Assembly (NCBI GenBank): GCA_046757205.1
Contig: JBHHXR010000088.1
Location: forward strand, 1 to 12,832
Direction of reading: 5' to 3'
DNA from: JBHHXR01 sp046757205
GTDB lineage: Bacteria > Pseudomonadota > Alphaproteobacteria > Rhodobacterales > Rhodobacteraceae
Length of the DNA stretch: 12,832 bases
In this document: piece after piece, positions 6,616 through 12,832 of the stretch
Position numbering within the stretch: the first letter of the stretch is position 1
Layout: every line of letters starts with the position of its first letter
Position numbers and translations under genes: made by a program
Notes under the pieces: model-generated
The model's database searches: none
Told to the model about the DNA's origin: nothing
What the model saw: the letters and a program-made list of their open reading frames with translations, nothing else

Positions 6616-6824
6616 TGACCGTCGGCCAGCGGCAAGACCTTCCCCGCAACACCCGCGGCGCCATCGTCAGGCTGTTTGGCGTCATCCTGATCATTCTCGG
6701 TGCGCTGAACACCATGCTGTCGTGGCGCGGCGGCTTCGAGGTATTGTCGCTGCCGGTGATCCTGATCGTGACCGGGCTGTTGTTGTGCCTGATCGGCGCC
6801 GTTCTCCGCGACCGCGGCGATTGA
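6615..6824 (+). CDS. Small two-helix membrane protein (69 aa)
   Basis: The ATG at 6615 overlaps the preceding stop in TGATG, indicating translational coupling. The 69-residue product has a polar N-terminus (MTVGQRQDLPRNTRG), two hydrophobic helices (about 17-35 and 44-64) joined by a short SWRGGFE loop, and a charged end (RDRGD). The helical-hairpin layout with both ends predicted cytoplasmic resembles many unclassified small membrane proteins. As the last gene of the tightly packed operon it is likely an accessory or assembly factor of the putative redox complex. I recognise no family. Confidence 0.8.
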   Translation: MTVGQRQDLPRNTRGAIVRLFGVILIILGALNTMLSWRGGFEVLSLPVILIVTGLLLCLIGAVLRDRGD

Positions 6825-6835
6825 CAAGGATCAAG
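6822..6835 (+). promoter_or_regulatory. Candidate FNR/FixK-family binding site
   Basis: The sequence TTGAC-AAGG-ATCAA is a 14-bp inverted repeat that fits the Crp/FNR-family pattern TTGAY-N4-RTCAA exactly and differs at one position from the E. coli FNR consensus. It overlaps the stop codon of the previous gene and is centred 72 bp before the ATG of the Usp/PCP_red gene. A start of transcription about 41 bp downstream of its centre (near 6870) would allow class II activation and still leave a leader of about 30 nt. The -10 region at that position (AACACT, 6858-6863) is weak. Low-oxygen control of the 6901-10371 pair is the inference. Confidence 0.5.
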
Positions 6836-6900
6836 GCGCCGCAGAGTCTGGACAGGAACACTGCGAGACCAACGCCACGGCCTGAAACGAAAGCAAGGAC

Positions 6901-8976
6901 ATGACCACATCGTTACCCACCCAGGTTGCCGAGACGCCGGAATCCGGCCGGCAGGCGACGGATACGGCGCCGGTGGCGCTGGCGCGGATTCTGGTGGCGC
7001 TGGACGCCTCCGAACACGCCAACAGGGCGCTTGAAGAGGCGATCCGCCTGGCGAAATCGGCGGATGGTGTCATTACCGGCATCCACGCCTACGCGGCGAT
7101 GCTGCACGACCGCCGTTTCAAGATGATGGAAGGCGGCCTGCCGGAGCGCTATCTGGAAGAACAGGAGATGGGCTATCAGCGCGAGGTTCACGACGACCTG
7201 ATAAGCCGTGGCCTCAACATCATCTCCGACAGTTACCATGACGCCGGCGGGGAGGCGTGCGGCCGGGCCGGGGTCGAGTTCAGGCGGCTGAGCCCCGAGG
7301 GCAAGAACTACGCCAAGGTGGCGCAGGCGGCCCGCAGCGGCGACTACGATGTCCTGGCGATGGGCGCGCTCGGCCTGGGCGCGGTGCCGGGAAGCACCGT
7401 CGGCACCGTCGCGGAGCGGGTTGTCCGCCGCTCGCCGATCGACACTCTTGTCATTCGCGACCCCGGCAAGGCGATCGGCGACGGCCCCATCGTCGTCGGC
7501 GTCGACGGCTCGCCGCTTTCCTACGGCGCCCTGATGACCGCGCTCGATCTGGCGGCGCGAACCGGCGCCGAGGTGCATGCGGTGGCCGCCTACGATCCCT
7601 ATTACCACTACGTCGCCTTCAACAAGATCGCCGGCGTGCTCAGCGAAGAGGCCGGCAAGGTCTTCCGCTTCAAGGAGCAGGAGCAACTGCACGAGGAACT
7701 GATCGACGACGGCATCGCCAAGATCTACCAGTCGCATCTGGAGGTCGCCGAAAGCGTTGCCGGCGATCTCGGCGTGAAGATTTCCACCAAGCTTCTGGAC
7801 GGCAAACCCTACAAGGCGATCATCGGCTATCTGGAAGAGGTCGGCGCCAGCCTTCTGGTGGTGGGCAAGACCGGGGTGCACGCCGACGACGAGCTGGATA
7901 TCGGCGGCAACGCGGAAAACCTGCTGCGCCAGGCGCCCTGCCATCTGTGGCTCACGTTGACCACCTACACGCCGCCGCTCGACCTCGTCGCCGAGGAAAC
8001 CGTGGCGTGGAGCGTCGAGGCGGAACGGAAGATTTCCAGGGCGCCCGAATTCGTCCGCGACATGGCCCGGCGCATGGTGCTGCGCCACACCCAGAAACTG
8101 GGCCACACCTTCGTCACCTCCGATATCGTCGACGAGGTCATGGGTAAGGCCATGCCCGGGTATTCCGGCGATGATGCCGCTGAAAAACAGGACCTTGCCT
8201 GGAGCGCGGCGGCCGAAAAGCTGCTGGCCACGGTTACCGATGCCGCCGTCGGCGACAACATCAGGCTTCGCGCGATAAAACGCGCCCGGCGCGACAAGAG
8301 CGGCAAGGTCATGCCGAAACACGTGACGCCGTTTCTCGACCTGGCCGAAAGCGACCAGCCGAGATGGACGGCCGCCGCGCTGGCGCGGGTCAACAAGGTG
8401 CCGAAGATGGTTCGTGCATCGGTGCGGGCGGGCATCGACGATCTGGCGCTGGAACGCGGGGTCGGTGAAATATCACTGGAGCTGGCGGAGGCGGGCATAG
8501 CGGAGTCGCGCAGGAACATGTGCCCGGTGCCGCCGCGCGAGGACGAGGCGGCGCCGGCCCCCCCGGCGGGAGGGGACGCCGGGGCACCGCGTGCGTTGGC
8601 CGCCCGCGCCACGGGCCGGCGCGCCCGTGTGCCTGAGGGCTTCATCCGCGAAATGACCCGCAGCCGCATCGAATCCTTCGCCCGCAAGTCCGGCGCCGGA
8701 ACCGTGACGCTGGATCTGGTCGAGGAAAAATACGCCGGCTGGGCAGAGGGATCGGCGAAGCGGAAATCGACCATGCACTGGGACGATGACGCAAGCGCGC
8801 GCGTCGCGCGCATCCCCGACTTCATCCGCCCGATGGTGGCTCTGGAGATCGAACGCTGCGCCCGGGAAATGGGGCTGGACAAGGTCACGGCGGCGGCCAT
8901 CGACAAGGCCGGCGATGCCTGGGAAAACATGGGCGCCTTTCACTCCGAAACCGCCCCCGGGCAGTACAAGGACTGA
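6901..8976 (+). CDS. Tandem universal stress protein with five PCP_red-like C-terminal repeats
   Basis: This 691-residue cytoplasmic protein has two Usp domains. The first (about 28-188) keeps the ATP-binding pattern G-2x-G-9x-G-T (155, 158, 168-169). The second (about 194-355) has G322, G325, G335, G336 and Asn337, so its phosphate loop is altered. The C-terminal half holds five units resembling PCP_red, the helical C-terminal domain of the dark-operative protochlorophyllide reductase BchB. They start at W370, W434, W489, L566 and W627, with the pattern W-x3-A-x6-[AVI]-P-x-[FM]-[VI]-R clear in units 1, 3 and 5; unit 2 has lost the Pro and unit 4 the Trp. An Ala/Pro-rich linker (about 541-565) precedes unit 4. 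Only a poorly spaced AAGGA precedes the ATG. Role unknown; stress or ligand sensing is inference. Confidence 0.85.
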   Translation: MTTSLPTQVAETPESGRQATDTAPVALARILVALDASEHANRALEEAIRLAKSADGVITGIHAYAAMLHDRRFKMMEGGLPERYLEEQEMGYQREVHDDLISRGLNIISDSYHDAGGEACGRAGVEFRRLSPEGKNYAKVAQAARSGDYDVLAMGALGLGAVPGSTVGTVAERVVRRSPIDTLVIRDPGKAIGDGPIVVGVDGSPLSYGALMTALDLAARTGAEVHAVAAYDPYYHYVAFNKIAGVLSEEAGKVFRFKEQEQLHEELIDDGIAKIYQSHLEVAESVAGDLGVKISTKLLDGKPYKAIIGYLEEVGASLLVVGKTGVHADDELDIGGNAENLLRQAPCHLWLTLTTYTPPLDLVAEETVAWSVEAERKISRAPEFVRDMARRMVLRHTQKLGHTFVTSDIVDEVMGKAMPGYSGDDAAEKQDLAWSAAAEKLLATVTDAAVGDNIRLRAIKRARRDKSGKVMPKHVTPFLDLAESDQPRWTAAALARVNKVPKMVRASVRAGIDDLALERGVGEISLELAEAGIAESRRNMCPVPPREDEAAPAPPAGGDAGAPRALAARATGRRARVPEGFIREMTRSRIESFARKSGAGTVTLDLVEEKYAGWAEGSAKRKSTMHWDDDASARVARIPDFIRPMVALEIERCAREMGLDKVTAAAIDKAGDAWENMGAFHSETAPGQYKD

Positions 8977-8979
8977 TCG

Positions 8980-10371
8980 GTGACGGCGGATGTCATCATC
9001 ATCGGCGGCGGGGTCTCCGGCCTCGCGGCGGCCTACTATCTGAAGCAGGCCGGCCACGATGTCGTGGTTCTGGAGCGCCAGCAATTCGCCGGCGGCAACG
9101 CGGTTTCCGAGCGCCTGTCAGGTTTCCTGATGGAACACGGGCCGAGCACGATGAACGCCCATGTGCCGGTTGCGGAGGAAATCTCGCGCGATCTCCGCCT
9201 TGACGATCTGCGGTGCGACCTTGGTGAAGGGATCCAGCGCCGCTACCTCGTGTCCGGCGGGAAGCTTTCATCGATTTCAATGGGTCCGGCCGGTTTCCTG
9301 ACCTCGCGTTATCTGTCGGCCAGGGCAAGAATGCGCATGCTGGCGGAGTTCATCCTGCCCCACAAGAACGGTGGCGAGGAGGAAACGGTGCTGAGCTTTT
9401 GTTCCCGCCGCTTCGGCAGGGAGTTCGCCGAGCGCGTCATGGATCCGATGGTCGCGGGCATCTACGGCGGCCGCGCGGCCGACCTTTCGGTGTCGGCGAT
9501 ATTTCCCAAACTGGCGGCGCTGGAGGCGAAATACGGGTCGGTAACGCTGGGCATGATGCACCGGCGCCGCGAGGGCGGCAAGATGCCGGGAAGCCGGTTG
9601 TTTTCCTGGCGCGACGGCATGGCGACGCTGCCCGCGGCGCTTGCCCGCCGGCTCGGCGACAGTATCAAAACGGGGGTGGCGGTCAGGCGCGTTTCGCGGA
9701 ACCGCAACGGCTTCAGTGTCCAGATCGGCGCCGGCGAGGAAACCTTGCGGGCGAAATCGGTAGTCATCGCCACCCAGCCCCACGTGGCGGCCCGCCTGAT
9801 ATCGGGTATCGACCCGCCAGGAGCGGAGGCAGCGGGACGGATCCACGCGCCGCCGCTGGCCGTTGTGTTCCTCGGCTTTCCCCGCAACAGGGTCGCCCAC
9901 CCACTGGACGGCCTTGGGTTTCTAACGCCCGAGGCGGAAAACCGCGGCATCCTCGGTGCCCAGTTCTGTTCCACCATGTTCCCCGACCGCGCGCCGGAAG
10001 GGCACGTCGCCGTCTCCGCCTATGTCGGCGGTGTACGGTCGCCCGATCTGGCCCGCCTCGAAGCGCCCGAACTGGTGGCGCTGGTTCGTGCGGAGTTTCG
10101 CGATCTTATCGGCGCGACGGGCGAGCCGGTGGTGGCGAAGGTGCGCCACTGGCCGGTCGGGCTTCCGCAATACGGGCTCGGCCACAGCGGGCTGCTGGCT
10201 GCCCTGGGGACCACGCAGGAACGCCAGCCGGGCCTGTTCCTGACGGGCAATTACTTCGCCGGCCCCTCTGTCGCGGCCTGCCTGAGCGTCGCCAGGAAAA
10301 CCGCGGCGGCGGCGGACGGATTTCTTGACAGCGATACCGCCATCCGCGTCCGGCAGCCCGTTTCGGGATAG
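8980..10371 (+). CDS. hemY: Oxygen-dependent protoporphyrinogen/coproporphyrinogen oxidase-like FAD protein
   Basis: This is a 463-residue flavoprotein of the HemY/PgoX/CgoX type (FAD-dependent porphyrinogen to porphyrin oxidation, penultimate steps of heme synthesis). It shows the FAD-binding GGGVSG (9-14), an ERxxxxGGN segment following beta-2, the family-typical GIYGGRAADLSVSAIFPKL region (160-178), LPQYGLGH (395-402), and a C-terminal FAD segment GNYFAGPSV (423-431). Length matches the family. The GTG start follows the Usp stop by 3 bp, and AAGGA (8968-8972) sits 7 nt upstream, so the two are probably co-translated. Heme demand of the adjacent cytochrome cluster fits this role. A related FAD amine-oxidase-superfamily function cannot be excluded by motif alone. 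The symbol hemY is in the Bacillus sense, not the E. coli TPR protein. Confidence 0.85.
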   Translation: MTADVIIIGGGVSGLAAAYYLKQAGHDVVVLERQQFAGGNAVSERLSGFLMEHGPSTMNAHVPVAEEISRDLRLDDLRCDLGEGIQRRYLVSGGKLSSISMGPAGFLTSRYLSARARMRMLAEFILPHKNGGEEETVLSFCSRRFGREFAERVMDPMVAGIYGGRAADLSVSAIFPKLAALEAKYGSVTLGMMHRRREGGKMPGSRLFSWRDGMATLPAALARRLGDSIKTGVAVRRVSRNRNGFSVQIGAGEETLRAKSVVIATQPHVAARLISGIDPPGAEAAGRIHAPPLAVVFLGFPRNRVAHPLDGLGFLTPEAENRGILGAQFCSTMFPDRAPEGHVAVSAYVGGVRSPDLARLEAPELVALVRAEFRDLIGATGEPVVAKVRHWPVGLPQYGLGHSGLLAALGTTQERQPGLFLTGNYFAGPSVAACLSVARKTAAAADGFLDSDTAIRVRQPVSG

Positions 10372-10436
10372 TCTTTCTCGGTCGGCCCGCATGGCATGGC
10401 AAACGGATCGAAGAGAAGGGAAAACCGGCCCGCTGC

Positions 10437-10456
10437 CCGGGAGTTCGTATTCCCGG
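10437..10456. terminator. Weak hairpin between convergent genes
   Basis: CCGGGA (10437-10442) and TCCCGG (10451-10456) can pair around an 8-nt loop in the 113-bp gap between two converging genes. The stem is only 6 bp and no T-run follows on either strand, so it is at best a weak bidirectional terminator. The rest of the gap (10372-10484) shows no gene or repeat. Confidence 0.25.
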
Positions 10457-10484
10457 CCCGGCACATGGGGGCAGGCGGTCGCCG

Positions 10485-12050
10485 TCAGAGCGGCGAGATT
10501 TCCAGCCCGTCGCCGCCCCGCGATACCCGCAGGACCCGGTTGGTTCCTACCTCCCGCCACGCCGACGCCGCGCCGTCCGGCCAGATCACCCGCAGTTCCG
10601 CGCGGCCGGCGCCGCCGAGGCCGAAATGGATCACCGTCGCGGCGCCACTGGCGTGCCCGCCGCCGACGGTGATTTCCCGCGACCAGGTCCTGCCGGATGC
10701 CCGGACCTCGATCCAGGCGCCCACTGCATCGGGGTTCGGCGCCGGCTGCGACACGTCGAGCAGCAGCCAGTTTCCCGCGCCCTCGGTGATGTTTTCGTAG
10801 ATCTCCAGCGGCGCCCGGCGGTTTACCACGACGAGATCGAGCAGCCCGTCGAGATTGAGATCCTCCAGCGCCGCGCCGCGGCCGCGGGCCGCCGAGTCGA
10901 TATCGGCCTCGGCGCCGGCTTCGGAGAACCTGCCGTCGTCCTGCTGTATCAGCAGGTTGTTGGGGTCCTTCATGGCGCTCGAGGGCATTTGATCGACATT
11001 GCCCTTGGCGATGAAGATGTCGTCCAGCCCGTCGTTCTGCACGTCGCCGAACTGGGCGTGCCAGCCGGTCGAGGGGCGACCGTCGTCGCCCTCGTAGGGC
11101 CGGTGCGCGGTCGTGCCCCGCACGAAGCGGGCGTCGGCGAAACGCGGCCCGTCCGCGCCATCCTCCAGATGCTGCAGCTTCTGGTCGCCCATGCTGGTCA
11201 GGAACACCTCCGGCACGCCGTCGCCGGAAATGTCGCGGCTGGCGATGCCCATGCCCCAGATCATCTGCTCCGCCCAGCCGTCGGCGGCGGTGTACAGCCT
11301 CGGCGCCGCCTCCATCGCCCACATCTGCTCGGAGCCGTCCTTGACGTAGTAGTGCCGGTCATTGCTGACGCGCAGGTCCTGCCGCCCTTTGCGGCCCCAG
11401 TCGGAAAACAGCATCGACAGCGCGCAGTAGCCCGGTTCGAGGGGCAGGGGATCGGCGTATGCCCCGCCGTCCGGGCGATAGAGCATGCTGGCGTCGCAGG
11501 CCCCGAACGGGCCGTCCGGATCGTCGCGGTCGACGTAGTTCCCGAAGGCCAGCGTGGGCAAGGCATTTCCCGCTTCCCATGTCGCCGAGAAGGCCGTTGT
11601 CCACTTCTTCGTGCTGCGGAATCCCAGCGAATCGGGGAATTCCGCAAAGGAACAGCCGGCACCGCCCTTGAACAGCATGTTCGTCCCGGCCCGAAGGACG
11701 GCGAGGTCCAAGCGCCCGTCCCCGTCGATGTCGAGCGGGTATGCGCCGGTGACGCCGGACAGTCGCAGCGTGTCCGGCGTGTCCTCGCGGAACTTCACCT
11801 CGCCGCCGCGTTGCCCCGAATTCCGCAGCAGCGCCGCCGGCGTCTCGCCGCCCGCGACGAAAAGCTCGGGCATGAGATCGCCGTCGCAATCGAACGTCGC
11901 CACGCCGCCGCCGACGAAATGCTCCCAGCCGCCGGTGTACTGTTGCGTCACGCCGAGCGCCCTGCCGCGCTCCTCGAACGCCGGTCTGGCGCCGGCCACG
12001 GCCGGCCCGGCGGCAAGAAGAAGAACCAGAACCGGAATACTAATCCGCAT
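10485..12050 (-). CDS. Secreted CRTAC1-family protein (FG-GAP/VCBS repeats with ASPIC/UnbV domain)
   Basis: The 521-residue product starts with a signal peptide (1-19, ending AVA). It carries repeated calcium-binding-type loops: DCDGD (54-58), DIDGDG (107-112), DISGDG (273-278), DVQNDG (336-341) and DLNLDG (397-402). These are typical of the blades of an FG-GAP/VCBS beta-propeller. The C-terminal part (about 436-500) matches the ASPIC/UnbV layout, with PNPDAVGAWIEV, HFGLGG and RVIWPDG. The start at 12050 is chosen over an upstream in-frame ATG at 12110 because AGGAGGTG (12058-12065) precedes it and a clean signal peptide follows. It overlaps the end of the upstream ROK gene by 11 bp. The biochemical function of bacterial CRTAC1 proteins is not established; an extracellular or periplasmic binding role is inference. 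Confidence 0.9.
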   Translation of the reverse strand: MRISIPVLVLLLAAGPAVAGARPAFEERGRALGVTQQYTGGWEHFVGGGVATFDCDGDLMPELFVAGGETPAALLRNSGQRGGEVKFREDTPDTLRLSGVTGAYPLDIDGDGRLDLAVLRAGTNMLFKGGAGCSFAEFPDSLGFRSTKKWTTAFSATWEAGNALPTLAFGNYVDRDDPDGPFGACDASMLYRPDGGAYADPLPLEPGYCALSMLFSDWGRKGRQDLRVSNDRHYYVKDGSEQMWAMEAAPRLYTAADGWAEQMIWGMGIASRDISGDGVPEVFLTSMGDQKLQHLEDGADGPRFADARFVRGTTAHRPYEGDDGRPSTGWHAQFGDVQNDGLDDIFIAKGNVDQMPSSAMKDPNNLLIQQDDGRFSEAGAEADIDSAARGRGAALEDLNLDGLLDLVVVNRRAPLEIYENITEGAGNWLLLDVSQPAPNPDAVGAWIEVRASGRTWSREITVGGGHASGAATVIHFGLGGAGRAELRVIWPDGAASAWREVGTNRVLRVSRGGDGLEISPL

Positions 12051-12832
12051 CGCCGGACACCTCCTGGATTGCGAGTGTCGAAACGCCTTCCATGGCGTAG
12101 GCCGCCGCACCCCTTGCCCACATCAGGTCGCCCCATTTGTGGATGCGCACCTCCGGTGGCGGCGCGCCGGTCTGCATGACATAGCTTTTCACTCTGTCGA
12201 TCACGTCGTCGGCGTACAGGTGGTCGAGCTGCATCCGTTCGCCGGTCAGGATGATGAGTTCCGGATCGAAGATGTTGACGACGTTTGCCAGCCCCATCGC
12301 CAGCATGCGCCCGGCGCGCTGGAAAATGGTGAGCGCCGTGCCGTCGCCGGACTTCGCCGCGTCGCAGAGCGCCGTCAGCCGCTTCTCGGGCGGCGCGTCG
12401 CCGGAAAACTCCGCCACGATGCCGGCTTCGCGCAGCAGCGCGTAGTCGGCCACGTAGGCTTCCAGACAGCCGCGCTGGCCGCAGCGGCAGAGCGCGCCGT
12501 CGAGTTGCACCTTGGTGTGCCCGAATTCCGCCCCGCGCCCGCGCGTGCCCCGGTATATGCGGTTGTCGATGACGATGCCCATGCCGACGCCATGTTCTAT
12601 GGTGACGACGATGAAGTCGCTGACATTGCGGCCGTAGCCGTACAACTGCTCGGCCTTGGCGACCAGATTGACGTCATTGTCGATAAACAGCGGAGCCCGC
12701 ACCGCCTCGGCAAGAACCGATCCGAGCGCGACATTCCGGTCGGCAAGCGACGGCGACCAGTACACGAAGCCGCGCGGTGCATCGACCATCCCCGGGAGGC
12801 CGAGATCGACGCCGGACAGTTCGTGCTTGCCG
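12040..12832 (-). CDS. ROK-family protein (transcriptional regulator or sugar kinase), N-terminus missing
   Basis: The frame is open to the right edge, so the N-terminal part, including any helix-turn-helix, is outside the window; about 263 residues are visible. ROK hallmarks are GLPGMVDAPRG, FIDNDVN (the conserved Asn-Asp-x-Asn core), GVGMGIVIDN, EFGHT and the zinc-binding C-x-C-G-x2-G-C-x-E motif (CRCGQRGCLE). The phrase YWSPSLADRNVALG is of the kind seen in NagC/XylR-type ROK regulators, which favours a repressor over a glucokinase. The missing N-terminus would decide. The gene ends at TAG (12042-12040), overlapping the start of the CRTAC1 gene, so the two are coupled. Confidence 0.88.
   Translation of the reverse strand, partial: GKHELSGVDLGLPGMVDAPRGFVYWSPSLADRNVALGSVLAEAVRAPLFIDNDVNLVAKAEQLYGYGRNVSDFIVVTIEHGVGMGIVIDNRIYRGTRGRGAEFGHTKVQLDGALCRCGQRGCLEAYVADYALLREAGIVAEFSGDAPPEKRLTALCDAAKSGDGTALTIFQRAGRMLAMGLANVVNIFDPELIILTGERMQLDHLYADDVIDRVKSYVMQTGAPPPEVRIHKWGDLMWARGAAAYAMEGVSTLAIQEVSGDAD
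12058..12065 (-). promoter_or_regulatory. Strong Shine-Dalgarno that fixes the CRTAC1 start
   Basis: On the minus strand AGGAGGTG lies within the last codons of the ROK gene. AGGAGG (12065-12060) is 9 nt from the ATG at 12050. It is the best ribosome-binding site for this gene and argues against the in-frame ATG at 12110. Confidence 0.75.

Noticed and set aside
6913..8322. 469-codon open frame on the minus strand
   Set aside because: Antisense to the Usp domains, whose motifs are clear on the plus strand; no recognisable domain in the antisense product.
12051..12110. Earlier ATG for the CRTAC1 protein
   Set aside because: It would add 20 charged residues before the signal peptide, while AGGAGGTG points to the ATG at 12050.
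10626..12179. 517-codon open frame on the plus strand
   Set aside because: Antisense to the CRTAC1 protein, which has a signal peptide, calcium loops and a strong ribosome-binding site on the minus strand.
1..12832. CRISPR arrays, tRNA or rRNA genes, insertion sequences, attachment sites
   Set aside because: No regularly spaced repeats, transposase-like frames, terminal inverted repeats or RNA-gene signatures were seen on either strand.

Overview
This window looks like part of a high-GC proteobacterial chromosome, most likely from an alphaproteobacterium related to the Rhodospirillales. The basis is the strong G/C third-position bias, Shine-Dalgarno spacing, a FixK/FNR-like box, and gene content rich in periplasmic c-type cytochromes. 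The taxonomy is inference: there is no rRNA or other marker gene here.

Layout. Positions 2-40 hold the last codons of an upstream gene. Positions 77-1138 encode two secreted cytochromes c (diheme, then monoheme). A 33-codon hydrophobic micro-ORF lies on the minus strand at 1156-1257. A 110-bp gap separates it, divergently, from a tight plus-strand operon at 1368-6824. That operon encodes two single-helix micro-proteins (36 and 40 aa), a very divergent cytochrome bd-type subunit I (CydA-like, about 13 predicted helices, no CydB), an anchored diheme cytochrome c, a three-helix membrane cytochrome c, a diheme cytochrome c fused to an ethylbenzene-dehydrogenase-type heme b domain with a C-terminal anchor, and a two-helix small protein. 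An FNR/FixK-type box (6822-6835) precedes a large protein with two Usp domains followed by five PCP_red-like repeats (6901-8976). An oxygen-dependent protoporphyrinogen-oxidase-like flavoprotein follows after 3 bp (8980-10371). On the minus strand, converging on these, a ROK-family gene that runs off the right edge is followed by an overlapping secreted CRTAC1/ASPIC-UnbV protein (12832-10485).

How it may work together (inference). The 77-6824 block looks like a membrane-bound redox complex. The CydA-like core lacks the usual quinol-loop motif and most canonical heme ligands, has no CydB partner, and is surrounded by eight CXXCH heme-c sites. That pattern suggests electron exchange with cytochrome c rather than quinol oxidation by a standard bd oxidase. 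CydB-less bd-superfamily lineages have been described in Nitrospira and other bacteria; whether this cluster belongs to one of them needs a phylogeny. The Usp/PCP_red protein and the porphyrinogen oxidase would form an accessory, possibly low-oxygen-regulated, unit linked to heme supply. The right-hand minus-strand pair appears unrelated.
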